The notes: generated from the letters alone by a model not told the origin. 64,000 nucleotides of DNA from Methylotetracoccus oryzae (GCF_006175985.1 NZ_SRSH01000005.1:1-64000), one strand, 5' to 3'; positions 29,134 to 39,615 are shown, counted from the stretch's first letter. Numbers and translations are program-made.

Positions 29134-30054
29134 CTATGTCTCCGCTTCAGGGACGGCGTCGGCGAGTGCTGCGGCGTCGCGCCGTGCCTCTTGCTGCCAC
29201 TGCGCAATCTCTGCCGCGGAGGCGCGACGCGAGGGCGAGAAAATCTGCGTGCAAGCGAGCGTCAGGATTGGCAACACGATGAAGCTGCCGGTGAATGCCT
29301 GCAATAGCAACCGGTCGCGGTCTACCTCGGGATTGCCGCTGAGCGCCACGTCCACGGTCACCTTGAGCTGAAACACAACGATTCCGGTCCAGAACAGCGG
29401 CGCGAAGAGTCCCTGGCCGGGCAGATTTCGTGTCTTGCGTTCCGAACGATGCGGCGGCGTGCCCTGGCGAAACAGATAGGCATCGACACGCTGGTTGACC
29501 CAGAGTGTCACGAGGGCAACGGCAAACCAGCCCGCATAGTTGACCAGAGGCACGCCGAAATGAATACCTGGTTCAGGATAATGGTAGATCTCGCCGAGAG
29601 CCCAGAAGCGTCCCTGCAAGGCGATCGGATCGATGACCAAATCCGTGACGACCATCAGCACCGCGCCCAGCACCAGGGTTGCCGGCCCGTTCCGAGTCTC
29701 CCGCGAAGTGATGCGCTGCACGTCCCAGCCCTGCTTCCAGAGCGGCGACAGCAAGAACTGGGCGAACGAGAAGCTCACGTAACTCAGAAAGGAAAAGGAC
29801 AAACTGTCGAAGAACGGTACGCCGCAGATGAGGAGATCCCGCGTGAGTGCGGGGGCGTGATAGCTGTACCAGCCGAAGGGTATCCCATGGTTGATACTGC
29901 TCCATTCGGCGAGGAAAGCCACGAGATAACCCGAGACCATCCAGAGGAACGTGCGCTTCCAGCCCTGTTCGAGGTAGGAAAGCGCCAGGAAAGCCAGCAT
30001 GAAGACGGTCACATAGGGCCGAAAGCTCAGCGACCACAGCAGGTTTTCGAACAT
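29134..30054 (-). CDS. DUF422 / carotenoid biosynthesis-type membrane protein
   Basis: A 306-residue polytopic membrane protein with about seven helices. The blocks FLAEWSSINHGIPFGWYSYH, GVPFFDSLSFSFLSYVSF and VTDLVIDPIALQGRFWALGE match the DUF422/carotenoid biosynthesis family that includes CruF-type carotenoid 1',2'-hydratases. The start at 30054 (MFENLLWSL) is preceded by GTAGG; upstream in-frame residues are basic and non-conserved. No phytoene synthase or desaturase genes are near, so its role could be different. The C-terminal 25 residues are a soluble Ala-rich tail. Confidence 0.8.
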   Translation of the reverse strand: MFENLLWSLSFRPYVTVFMLAFLALSYLEQGWKRTFLWMVSGYLVAFLAEWSSINHGIPFGWYSYHAPALTRDLLICGVPFFDSLSFSFLSYVSFSFAQFLLSPLWKQGWDVQRITSRETRNGPATLVLGAVLMVVTDLVIDPIALQGRFWALGEIYHYPEPGIHFGVPLVNYAGWFAVALVTLWVNQRVDAYLFRQGTPPHRSERKTRNLPGQGLFAPLFWTGIVVFQLKVTVDVALSGNPEVDRDRLLLQAFTGSFIVLPILTLACTQIFSPSRRASAAEIAQWQQEARRDAAALADAVPEAET

Positions 30055-30118
30055 CCTACAGATCCGTTTCCCTGGCGGCGGCCGGCGGGTAACGCGGCGT
30101 TTTGAGGCTGGCGCGGTC

Positions 30119-30667
30119 TCAGAACATGCCAAGCTGGAGTTTGGCGACTTCGGACATCATCTCACGCGACCAGGGTGGGTCGAACACCACTTCGACGCCC
30201 ACCTCGGCCACGCCCGGGAGGCTCTTGACGCCGGCCTCGATGTCCTGTTGCAGGATGGGACCCATCCCGCAGCCCGGTGCGGTCAATGTCATGATGATCT
30301 CGACGCGGTGTTGCCCCTCAGCAATCGGGATTACCCGGCAGCTGTAGATCAGTCCCAGGTCGGCCACATTGACCGGGATCTCGGGGTCGTAGATCGTCTT
30401 GAGCACTTCCCAGACATTCTGCTCGACCGTCTCGGCATCGAGCCCGTGTGCGATCTGACCGGCGATGGCGGGTTCCTTGCCCAGCGCATCGGCATCGACC
30501 GCAGCGATACGCACCATATAACCGCGCTCGGTCGTCACCGTGAAATTGCCCCCGAGCTGCTGATACAGCGTCACGATATGCCCTTTCGGCAGGACGCCGG
30601 GCGTCCCGTCGGGTATCTGAACCATATTGACGTCCCGCTGCAGAACGATGCTTTCGTTACCGTACAT
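30119..30667 (-). CDS. sufT: Fe-S cluster assembly protein SufT (DUF59/MIP18 family)
   Basis: A small cytoplasmic protein that assists maturation of iron-sulfur proteins. Residues 1-75 form the SufT-specific N-terminal part (LQRDVNMVQIPDGTPGVLPKG). The rest is the DUF59 domain: TIYDPEIPVNVADLGLIYSC, MTLTAPGCGMGPIL with the conserved cysteine, and VVFDPPWSREMMSE. The ATG at 30667 overlaps the stop of yciK by 11 bases. It is the last gene of the mtaD-ubiG-gph-yciK operon, with no other suf gene here. Confidence 0.88.
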   Translation of the reverse strand: MYGNESIVLQRDVNMVQIPDGTPGVLPKGHIVTLYQQLGGNFTVTTERGYMVRIAAVDADALGKEPAIAGQIAHGLDAETVEQNVWEVLKTIYDPEIPVNVADLGLIYSCRVIPIAEGQHRVEIIMTLTAPGCGMGPILQQDIEAGVKSLPGVAEVGVEVVFDPPWSREMMSEVAKLQLGMF

Positions 30668-31412
30668 GCACTTGACCTGTGGTATCAACGTTTGGAATCG
30701 GTCGGCCGGACGCGAGACTGGTTCCCGCAGCCGCCAACAATTCGATCAGTTTTGGGCAGAGCTGGCCGGCCTCCGGCAGGTCCGTACGGCCGCTACCGGG
30801 GAAAGCCCGCAGGTACACCGGCGACCGGTACGGGCCAGGCAGAAAGGTGTGGATGCGAACCTTTCCCGCGGCGGCGGTTTCCTCCGCAAGAATGGTCGCG
30901 AGACCTTCCATCGCCATCTTGCTGATGCCGTAGGCACCCCAGTAGGCCTTGCCGGCCCGCGCTGCGGTGTCCGACACGAAGACGATCGAGGCATCGCCGG
31001 TACGGTTCAACAGCGGCAGCACGGCGCGGGTCAGTTGCAGCGGAGCGGAACAGTTCACCTTGAGGGCACGCTCGACTTCGCGCGCACCGAGATCGACGAT
31101 GGGGCCCAGCACCCCGGCATCGTTCGCCGCGTGCAGAATCCCGTGCAGTCCCCCGAGTTCAGCTTCGACGCGCTCGGCGAGTTCGGCAAAGTCGGCTTCG
31201 CTCGCGCCCTCCAGATCCAGCGGGTAGAGTAGGACGGTGGCACTGGCATCGGCGGCCATGATCTCGTCGTACAAACGTTCCAGACCCCGGAGATTCTTGT
31301 CGACCAGAACGACGGTGGCCCCCGCGGCGACACAGGCAGATGCGGCCGCGCGCCCCAGGGTGCCGGCGGCACCGGAAATCAGGAGAGTGCGTTCTTCCAG
31401 CAAGCGGTTCAT
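30657..31412 (-). CDS. yciK: YciK-type short-chain dehydrogenase/reductase
   Basis: A 251-residue Rossmann-fold oxidoreductase. The NAD(P) motif LLISGAAGTLGRA is near residue 10; the NxxG-like block HAANDAGVLGP is near residue 95; and the catalytic triad includes VSDTAARA and the Y-x-x-x-K of YWGAYGISK near residue 157. The overall pattern fits YciK, an SDR of unknown natural substrate common in gammaproteobacteria beside gph. Its ATG overlaps the gph stop by four bases (ATGA), so translation is likely coupled. Confidence 0.88.
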   Translation of the reverse strand: MNRLLEERTLLISGAAGTLGRAAASACVAAGATVVLVDKNLRGLERLYDEIMAADASATVLLYPLDLEGASEADFAELAERVEAELGGLHGILHAANDAGVLGPIVDLGAREVERALKVNCSAPLQLTRAVLPLLNRTGDASIVFVSDTAARAGKAYWGAYGISKMAMEGLATILAEETAAAGKVRIHTFLPGPYRSPVYLRAFPGSGRTDLPEAGQLCPKLIELLAAAGTSLASGRPIPNVDTTGQVHVR

Positions 31413-32101
31413 GAAAGTTGGGCGATGAGCCGCGGCCGCAGCCAGCCGAGAAGCTCAGTTGGGGTGGATAGGGTTCCATCGGCACCCCATGCGTCGGGGC
31501 GGTCATCCGCGGTCAAATAGCCGTAGGTAGCGGCGAGGGTCATCATCTCGGCGCGTTGTCCGGCCTCGATGTCGGAGCGGGCGTCACCGACGTAGACACA
31601 GGCCGCAGCCGGCTGACCGATACGCCGGCAGGCTTCGTTCAACGGCAGCGGGTCGGGTTTGCGCCGTGCCGTGGTGTCGCCGCTGATCACGGCGCGAGCC
31701 CGTTCGTTGAGTCCGAAGGCAGCGACCAGGGGATCTGTAAACCTCGTGAGTTTGTTCGTCACGATACCCCAGGGGATGCCGCGACGATCGAGTTCATCGA
31801 GCACTGCAGGAATACCCTCGAACGGATGCGTCTGCCGGGCGAGATTGTTTCCATAGAAGGCGAGGGCCGAGGCGAGCGCCGCATCAAGGATTGCTGATTC
31901 TTCGATGGGAATCACCGTCCGCAGCATCGCTGCGACGCCATGCGAAATCAGGGGTTGCAGGCGCTTGCTTGGCTGTTCCGGCAGTCCGACTCCGGCCAGT
32001 GCCTGGTTGACTGCAACGATCAGGTCGGGCGCGGTGTCGAGCAACGTGCCGTCGAGGTCGAACAACACGCCTTGCACCGGCGAGGTCGGGCGGCTCGCCA
32101 T
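31409..32101 (-). CDS. gph: Phosphoglycolate phosphatase
   Basis: A HAD-family phosphatase removing phosphate from 2-phosphoglycolate, a by-product of DNA repair and of Rubisco oxygenation. The 230-residue protein has HAD motif I FDLDGTLLDT, motif II VTNKL, motif III lysine in RRKPDPLPL, and motif IV YVGDARSDIEAG. The ATG directly follows the stop of ubiG, so they are co-translated. In this genome, glyoxylate and glycerate enzymes are also present (45-47 kb), so it may serve photorespiration-like salvage. Confidence 0.95.
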   Translation of the reverse strand: MASRPTSPVQGVLFDLDGTLLDTAPDLIVAVNQALAGVGLPEQPSKRLQPLISHGVAAMLRTVIPIEESAILDAALASALAFYGNNLARQTHPFEGIPAVLDELDRRGIPWGIVTNKLTRFTDPLVAAFGLNERARAVISGDTTARRKPDPLPLNEACRRIGQPAAACVYVGDARSDIEAGQRAEMMTLAATYGYLTADDRPDAWGADGTLSTPTELLGWLRPRLIAQLS

Positions 32102-32815
32102 TCAGTCCAGAGGCCTCTCGAACGCTGCGAGATAGTTCACATCCAGGTCGTCGCTCAATTCGAACCTGTCCCACAGCGGGTGATAACTGATGCCGCGCAG
32201 GTCGAGCAGCGACAGGCCGGCCGCACGGGCGTAGCCGCAGAGTTCCGACGGACGTATAAAGGTGTCGAACTGATGCGTACCGCGAGGAATCATCCGCAGT
32301 AAGTACTCGGCCGCGACGATTGCCAGCAGATAGGACTTGAGCTTCTTGTTCAGCGTCGAAAAAAAGACCTTGCCGCCGGGCCGCACGAGTTGCGTACAGC
32401 TGCGCACGATCGAGTCAGGGTCGGGCACATGCTCCAGCATCTCCATGCAGGTGACGACATCGAAGGCTCCGGGTTGCTCGCGTGCCAGTGCTTCGACGCT
32501 GATGCAGCGGTAATTCACGGCAAGCGCTCTGGCCTGCGCGTGCTGACGAGCGGCGTCCAGCACTTGTTCGCTGAGGTCGATACCGAGCGCTGCGGCGCCG
32601 GCATCGGCGAGTCCCTCGGTCAGGATGCCGCCGCCGCAACCGACGTCCACCGCAACGCTGCCCGCCAGCTTGGCGTGCTCCCGTATGAAGTTCACACGGA
32701 GCGGATTGACCGCATGCAGTGTTTTCAGTTCACCGCGCGGATTCCACCAGTCATGCGCCTTGCCGCCGAACTTGGCGATCTCGGCTTCGTGCACATTGAT
32801 TCCTGCCGTCATCAT
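32102..32815 (-). CDS. ubiG: Ubiquinone biosynthesis O-methyltransferase UbiG
   Basis: An SAM-dependent methyltransferase performing both O-methylations of ubiquinone biosynthesis at the inner membrane face. 237 residues, starting at the ATG at 32815 whose ATGA overlaps the mtaD stop, behind AAGGAG at 8 bases. The family opening EIAKFGGKAHDWWNPRGELK, the SAM motif VDVGCGGGILTEGLA and the closing DLRGISYHPLWDRF block are all clear. Length fits (E. coli 240). Confidence 0.96.
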   Translation of the reverse strand: MMTAGINVHEAEIAKFGGKAHDWWNPRGELKTLHAVNPLRVNFIREHAKLAGSVAVDVGCGGGILTEGLADAGAAALGIDLSEQVLDAARQHAQARALAVNYRCISVEALAREQPGAFDVVTCMEMLEHVPDPDSIVRSCTQLVRPGGKVFFSTLNKKLKSYLLAIVAAEYLLRMIPRGTHQFDTFIRPSELCGYARAAGLSLLDLRGISYHPLWDRFELSDDLDVNYLAAFERPLD

Positions 32816-34143
32816 GTTTCGATCTCCTTGTCTGCGGCCCGAAGCTTGTGGCGCCAACCTTCGCTTCTGTCACAAATCTCCGCGGTGTCGAGTGTCGTCA
32901 ACTCCCGGTCGTTCAATAAGTGCCGGCCGGCAACCCAGACGTCGCTGATGTGGTGCCGGCTGGCCGCGTAGATCAGATCCGACACCGGGTCGAACAGGGG
33001 CAGCGTTTCGATTTCACCGAGTTTGACCGCAGCGCAGTCAGCATATTTGCCGACGCTCAGCGAGCCGATCTGATCACCCAGGCCCAGTGCTTGGGCGCCA
33101 TTCAGTGTGGCCATGCGCAGTGCGGTGTGGGCCGGTAACGCGGCAGCGTCGCCCGCGACGGCCTTGGCCAGCAAGGCAGCGGTACGGGTCTCGCCGAGCA
33201 CGTCCAGGTCGTTGTTGCTGGCGGCCCCATCCGTGCCGATGGCGACATTGACCCCCGCCTGTAGCAAGCGATGAACGGGGCAGAAGCCGCTGGCCAGTTT
33301 GAGGTTCGATTCGGGACAATGCACGACGCTGGCGCCGCTTTCGGCCAGTGCGGCGATCTCCTCGTCGGTCAGTTGGGTCATATGCACCGCCACAAGCTGG
33401 GGACCCAGGACATCCAGTTGCTGCAGTCGCTTGAACGGCCGCATGCCGTAGGCGCGTCGCCCCTCGCTGACTTCGTCGGCCGTTTCGTGCAGATGGACGG
33501 TCACGGGACAGTCCAGTTCGGCGGCCAGGGTCTGCATGCGCCGGAACACCGGATCCGAAACCGAGTAGGGCGCATGCGGTGCGAAGCCGGTCGTCACCAG
33601 AGGCTGGTGACGCATCTCGTCATGTAGCGCAAGACCCTTGGCGAAATACTCGTCCGCTGTCTGTGCCCAGTTGCTCGGAAAATCGACCAGGATCATGCCG
33701 ATCGCGGCACGCATGCCGATACGGATACATTGCCGGGCAGCCACCTCGGGATAGAAATACATGTCGTTGAAGCACGTGACGCCGCCTCGGAGCATCTCGG
33801 CGATGGCCAGATCCACGCCGTCGCGCACGAAGCTCTCGCTCACCCAACGTTGTTCCAGGGGCCAGATGTGGTCCTGCAGCCACTCCCGCAATGGCCGGTC
33901 GTCGGCGATGCCGCGCATCAGTGTCATCGCGGCATGGGTATGGGCATTGACGAGGCCGGGTATCAGCGCGTGCTGAGCCAGCGTCTTGCGTTGTGAAGCG
34001 TCATAGCGGCGGTGGGCTTCCTCGGCCGGCAGCAGATCCAGGATCCGCCCGCCGTCCACTATCAGGGCATGATCCTCGTAGACCGCGCCCTCGGGCTCCA
34101 CGGGGATGATCCAACGTGCTTCGATTAACCAGTCGACCTGCAT
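32812..34143 (-). CDS. mtaD: TRZ/ATZ-family amidohydrolase, probable MTA/SAH deaminase
   Basis: A metal-dependent cytoplasmic deaminase. Its likely substrates are 5'-methylthioadenosine and S-adenosylhomocysteine, opening salvage of SAM by-products. The 443-residue protein has the amidohydrolase metal motif VNAHTHAAMTLMRG, the HLHETADEV histidines, VHCPESNLKLASG and the IGTDGAASNN aspartate block near residue 300. It is the first gene of the operon with ubiG, gph and yciK, the same order known from pseudomonads, which supports mtaD over other members such as guanine deaminases. SAM-dependent UbiG directly downstream produces SAH, a fitting partner. Confidence 0.9.
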   Translation of the reverse strand: MQVDWLIEARWIIPVEPEGAVYEDHALIVDGGRILDLLPAEEAHRRYDASQRKTLAQHALIPGLVNAHTHAAMTLMRGIADDRPLREWLQDHIWPLEQRWVSESFVRDGVDLAIAEMLRGGVTCFNDMYFYPEVAARQCIRIGMRAAIGMILVDFPSNWAQTADEYFAKGLALHDEMRHQPLVTTGFAPHAPYSVSDPVFRRMQTLAAELDCPVTVHLHETADEVSEGRRAYGMRPFKRLQQLDVLGPQLVAVHMTQLTDEEIAALAESGASVVHCPESNLKLASGFCPVHRLLQAGVNVAIGTDGAASNNDLDVLGETRTAALLAKAVAGDAAALPAHTALRMATLNGAQALGLGDQIGSLSVGKYADCAAVKLGEIETLPLFDPVSDLIYAASRHHISDVWVAGRHLLNDRELTTLDTAEICDRSEGWRHKLRAADKEIET

Positions 34144-34283
34144 GATCTATAAACCGAGCTTTACGCTAGACAATACCATGTCTGGCGGGCCCTTGCACGG
34201 GCGCCAGCCGCAGCGGAATCCGTCCCGGCTAACCGCGTTACACTGTGGCCTTGATTTTGTTTCCAACCCTGCCGCGACTCGTC

Positions 34284-35462
<1,179 letters not shown>

Positions 35463-35658
35463 CCATTTCGTAGTATCGGGGGGGGGTACCGGCCAAAGCC
35501 GCTGGGATCCTCGCAACGGCAGGGATTTCCTGGCGATGGGGTTGAAGCGGGCGCTTTGACCGATTTCCCGCCCTTCGGGTAAGGTGAGCCGACACAGAAG
35601 CGCGCGACGACGCGCTCCGATTCTTCCAGACATCCCCATCTTCCTCAGAGAGCGAGCA

Positions 35659-36453
35659 ATGCTGGCAACAAAGCGGTACGAATACCTTCCGATCGGAAGC
35701 ATCGAGTTTCACCATACCCTGACGAATCACCGCGAGCTCGATCGTGCCAAGGTGGCGCACCTCGAAAAGGATATCGTCGCCAATGGACTCTTGGAGCCGC
35801 TCGTGGTCTGGGAACGAAACAGCGGCGAATACTATCTGGTGGGCGGATTTCACCGGATGGAGGCGATCCAGGGGATCCGGCGAGAACATCCCGGGTACTT
35901 TGACCGCATCGACGTCCGTGTGGTCAGCGGTGATCCGGACGAGATCAAGGCGCTGAATCTGAAGCTGAACTCGGACCGGGTCGACACGCGTATCACGGAC
36001 TATTTCCAGACGGTGATCTACTTGAACAATGCCAATTGGTCCAAGGCGAGGATGGCGGAGTTCTTCGACAAGAGCGTGAGCTGGATCGAGGACATCATCC
36101 GCTATGCGCCGCTGGTGACTCCGCCGATGCGGGAGAAGCTCGCGAGCGGTGACCTGTCGTGGAACCGGGCCCGCGAAATTCTGCAGAAGGCGCTCAAGGC
36201 GCCTGCCGGAAACGAGAAAGCCATCATCGACTCCGAACTGGCGAGTCCCTTGCGAGCGGTTGCCAAGCCCTTGCCGCTGGGCAGTACCTTGAAGCGGGTG
36301 TCGGGTTTGCTCGAGACGGAGCCCAAAAAGACCTTCAGAGTGACCACTCAGGACATCCATGCGTTGCTGGTGACATTGCAAGGGCGGCGTGTCGACGCGG
36401 AGCACATCGAGCGTGCGCGCAAGGCATTTCCGATACTCTGGGCGGATGATTGA
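35659..36453 (+). CDS. Orphan ParB-like nuclease-domain protein
   Basis: A 264-residue protein with an N-terminal ParB/sulfiredoxin-like domain: LPIGSIEFHHTLTNHRELDRAKV then DIVANGLLEPLVVW and YYLVGGFHRMEAI, the region that in ParB proteins binds CTP or cleaves nucleic acid. A helical middle (WSKARMAEFFDKSVSWIEDIIRYAP) resembles the ParB helix-turn-helix. No ParA, no parS-like array and no plasmid replication genes are near, so it is likely a transcription regulator or a stray ParB-like protein rather than a chromosome partition factor. The ATG at 35659 is assigned by the conserved opening. Confidence 0.7.
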   Translation: MLATKRYEYLPIGSIEFHHTLTNHRELDRAKVAHLEKDIVANGLLEPLVVWERNSGEYYLVGGFHRMEAIQGIRREHPGYFDRIDVRVVSGDPDEIKALNLKLNSDRVDTRITDYFQTVIYLNNANWSKARMAEFFDKSVSWIEDIIRYAPLVTPPMREKLASGDLSWNRAREILQKALKAPAGNEKAIIDSELASPLRAVAKPLPLGSTLKRVSGLLETEPKKTFRVTTQDIHALLVTLQGRRVDAEHIERARKAFPILWADD

Positions 36454-36635
36454 TGGTTTAGCGCGCGGTGCGCGGTCCGGTTCACCCGCTGCCCGCCAAC
36501 GAAAATCCCAGAAATACGGTCAGGAATTCGTGCTATGCTGCATTCAGCGACTCAGGCGGATTCAGCGTTTTCGCACCCGCCGAGACATTTCAATCACACT
36601 CGACGTCGCAAGAGTGGGCCTGACGCGGAATATCG

Positions 36636-36992
36636 ATGAAATTTCAAAAAGTAGTTTGGATGGCAGTGTTGTCGGCACTGCTGAACGGTGTGGGCCACGC
36701 GGCCGGCGGTCCGATGAACGAGGACCTGACCCCCTTGGCGGCGCCCGCGCAGAAGGTCGTTGAGGCCGGGAAGCGCGGTGAAGCGGAAGCCTTTCTGACC
36801 GAAGCCAAGGATCTCCTGGCCAAGGCCAAGGAAATGCCTGCTTCTGCCGCCCAGCAGAGAATTGTCGGCAAACTCAAGATCGCCGTCGCGGAAGGCAAGG
36901 ACGGAAAATTGACCGAAGGCGTCCAGGCCGTAGAAGAAGCCATGACCGACATGAAGAAATCCGGTCCGCCCAAGTTCGGTGGCGGCACCTGA
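36636..36992 (+). CDS. SmbP-like small periplasmic protein, second copy
   Basis: 118 residues with a signal peptide (MAVLSALLNGVGHAA) and a helical, Lys/Ala/Glu-rich mature part (APAQKVVEAGKRGEAEAFLTEAKDLLAKAKEMP, GVQAVEEAMTDMKK) that follows the SmbP helical-bundle pattern but has no histidine in the mature chain. It is a distant relative of the protein at 14556-14930. A GC hairpin follows the stop near 37012-37034, without a T tract. Function unknown. Confidence 0.6.
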   Translation: MKFQKVVWMAVLSALLNGVGHAAGGPMNEDLTPLAAPAQKVVEAGKRGEAEAFLTEAKDLLAKAKEMPASAAQQRIVGKLKIAVAEGKDGKLTEGVQAVEEAMTDMKKSGPPKFGGGT

Positions 36993-37443
36993 TCGCCACG
37001 CCGCACTGAGCCCGGTCCCTTGCGAACCGGGCAGCGGGTTAACCTCGTGCAACCCTGCGTCGGGGGTTAACGTCGCGACAAAGTCCGTTTAAATCTGGGC
37101 GAGGTCTAGGCCGCGTTCCAGGAAACGGGTTCTGCGGGAATCGTCACGCGGGGCTGACGGGCATCACTCTACTAGACTTCATTCCGTCCCCCCGATGTTG
37201 GTTTTCCGGGGAGGCGCAAGTGATCTCGGCGACCATATGGGTACCGAGTCGGGGCGCGAAGGAACGAAGGAACGCCTATCTCCGTCTTTCGCGTTCAGCC
37301 CTAGGCCTTGCTAACTATGCGCAGCCCCCGGTGGCAGCTCCCGCTCACCGGGGACGGCGTGTCAGCCGGTCTCATCCCAGGGCGCCCATCCGCTGACAGC
37401 TTCTGTCGTCGCTCTCTGTTCTCGGCTCGCATCGGCGTGACAG
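36993..37443. other. Intergenic region with short inverted repeats
   Basis: About 450 bases. It contains a GCCCGGT/ACCGGGC hairpin just after the previous stop and two GGTTAAC-type palindromes near 37035-37070. No gene-like frame or known RNA is visible. Confidence 0.4.
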
Positions 37444-39615
37444 TCAGGATGCCAAGGAGCCCTGCAAGCGAATGGTGCAAGGTTCCGGTGCCAGCGGGTC
37501 CACGTCGAAAGCGAGTGTCTCCGGCTTGTGCAGCAGGCCCTCGCCACCGGATGCATTCGGATTCAACTGTCGCTTTTCCACGAAATCGATCATGCGCGCG
37601 ACGTTGTAGATCGCCAGCACGCGGTCCTGGTGCTGCATGGGGTAAACGAGATAACCCACGTTGTTTTCGCGTAGTCCGGGATTCCGGGCGATCAGGTCAT
37701 CGATCGTGGTGGCGTCACCATCGGCGTAGGCGCGCCAGATCGAGTCGGCATGCGTTGCGCTCAGCATCCGCAACAGCGGTGCCAAGCTGTCGTGCAGTTG
37801 GGAGTCTTGAAGCTTCGTCACCTGCTCCTCCGAACAGGCAAAACTCTCGGCCACCAGATAGTGCCGATTCCGTTCGCCGTCGTTGGCGAACAGCGAGATT
37901 TTCGACAAGGCTTCGTCCTCCACCGCGCTGAGGAATGACTCCGGCGCTCGGATGTGCTTGTAGACCGTGACGACCCAGGGCAGGGCGCGGCCGGTTCGCT
38001 CATAGCGCTCCTTGACGCTGTCGATCACCGTCGATCGCACCAGTTCCCCCTCGCGCCCTTCCGGCTTCACGATGAAGGCGTCCACGGCAATCATGTGGGT
38101 ATGAAATCCCGCGTCGTGGAACTTCTCGATGATCCGCGCGTAGCGGGGGCGATAAGGGATGCCGGTGCCGTCATACAACAGGTTGATGCCATCGATGCGC
38201 GCCTGATTGGCGACCAGGTCGCGCAGCCGGTTGGCGAACGGCTCGATGTAGACATAGTCGTCACTGTGGTGATTGGCGGCCGTCAACACCTGATAGAGGT
38301 CGCTCTTCTTCCGAAACTCGTCGAGTGAAGCGATCACGAAATTCTCGCCGCACTGGGCCTGCGCGATCTGCTCGACGGCGGTTTTTCCTGACCCTGCTCC
38401 GCCCATGCACATGAACAGCGTCGGGTTTGCCGTTGGCGTCTTGCCGGCGAAGATCGCTTCCTTTTCCTTGTGGAGGATGCGCATCGTCCGCAACAGCCGC
38501 TCATGGGCGATTTCGACGCCCCGCTGCAGCCGGGGGTCGTCGGCGGCCGAACTGAGCAGCTTGCGCTTCAAGGCGGAATTGGTTGCGATGTCGAAGATGG
38601 TGGCCTGTTCGCCACCGCACTGTTTGAGCAACTCCAGGACCTCGGTATGACTCTGGGCGCGCAGCCCGGTCATCATGTTGACGTCGAGGCAGAAGAGGGG
38701 GGCTGAGCCATTGCCGGGCAGGGTAATGCCGTCGATTTCCGTCTTGCCTGCAGCACGCAGGTTTTCGGTGCCGGGCAGATAGCCGACGATACGCGCCGGG
38801 TCGCAGCACGGATAGTCGGCGAAGTGGGTTTCGGACGAGAACAGCTCGTCATTCACACAGTCCACCGGAACCAGGCCACCATTGACCAGTACCAGGCAGT
38901 CCAGGCCTTCCGCCGTGCGGTGGAACAGGAACGGAATACCGGTGACAAAGCGCTTGTGCTCGGGCCATTTGCCGTAACCATTGGGCTGATTCGGCAGGCG
39001 GCGGTTCCGGCTGGGATCAAGCGCGTGCTCGAAGGCGGCGATCAAATCCTCGCGGCGGCTCCTGTGATCGTGGAGCGCCACGGCATCGCGGGCCTCGATT
39101 CGACGGAAGTCGATCCCCTGTTCGTACACGGCGCGAAAGGCCGGCAGGCGGCCGAGGGCGGTGATAAAAAAGTCCAGCGTAATCCGGTTGCCGTAGGTGA
39201 AGGGGCGCACCTGTCGCATGTTCTCGTAGAAGTCGGCCAGCCGCTCGGCGATATTGCGGGTCTCGATCACGAAGCCGTTGTTGTCGAACAGGGCGGTCTC
39301 GGCATGCTGTTCGTCATCGTAAACCAGGCGTGCAATGGTTTTGCGAAACAGCTTCCGCTTGGCCGATTCGGTCATGGTCCCTGGACGATGGCTTGCGGTG
39401 GCCTGTTCCTTCCAGTGATGGAATAGTTCACGGTGTATGCGCGAAAAGAGCGCGGTCAGGTAAGTCACCCGTTTGGTCTGGTCATGAGAGACCGTGGCCT
39501 CAGCCTCCTGCTGCAAGGCAGGCAGCAGATGGGTGCCCTGAGCGATGGCCAGGGCAGTTCGGAGTTTCCGCAACTGCTCGTCGCCGGCGATCGCGGGATG
39601 CTTGGAATAGGTCAT
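37444..39615 (-). CDS. Large zeta-toxin-family protein with an N-terminal degenerate Fic-like motif
   Basis: A 723-residue protein. The second half holds a zeta-toxin/AAA-type kinase: P-loop MGGAGSGKTAVEQIA near residue 405, FVIASLDEFRKKSDLY with the expected catalytic Asp, and LLYDGTGIPYRPRY. Zeta toxins phosphorylate UDP-GlcNAc-type sugars and poison wall synthesis. In the first half, around residues 119-152, LADFYENMRQVRPFTYGNRITLDFFITALGR resembles the Fic active-site helix (HPFxxGNGRxxR), but the catalytic His and second Gly are changed. The long N-terminal part (about 400 residues) has no other motif I recognise. No epsilon-type antitoxin gene is adjacent. The kinase fold is confident; the Fic relation is inference. 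Confidence 0.7.
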   Translation of the reverse strand: MTYSKHPAIAGDEQLRKLRTALAIAQGTHLLPALQQEAEATVSHDQTKRVTYLTALFSRIHRELFHHWKEQATASHRPGTMTESAKRKLFRKTIARLVYDDEQHAETALFDNNGFVIETRNIAERLADFYENMRQVRPFTYGNRITLDFFITALGRLPAFRAVYEQGIDFRRIEARDAVALHDHRSRREDLIAAFEHALDPSRNRRLPNQPNGYGKWPEHKRFVTGIPFLFHRTAEGLDCLVLVNGGLVPVDCVNDELFSSETHFADYPCCDPARIVGYLPGTENLRAAGKTEIDGITLPGNGSAPLFCLDVNMMTGLRAQSHTEVLELLKQCGGEQATIFDIATNSALKRKLLSSAADDPRLQRGVEIAHERLLRTMRILHKEKEAIFAGKTPTANPTLFMCMGGAGSGKTAVEQIAQAQCGENFVIASLDEFRKKSDLYQVLTAANHHSDDYVYIEPFANRLRDLVANQARIDGINLLYDGTGIPYRPRYARIIEKFHDAGFHTHMIAVDAFIVKPEGREGELVRSTVIDSVKERYERTGRALPWVVTVYKHIRAPESFLSAVEDEALSKISLFANDGERNRHYLVAESFACSEEQVTKLQDSQLHDSLAPLLRMLSATHADSIWRAYADGDATTIDDLIARNPGLRENNVGYLVYPMQHQDRVLAIYNVARMIDFVEKRQLNPNASGGEGLLHKPETLAFDVDPLAPEPCTIRLQGSLAS

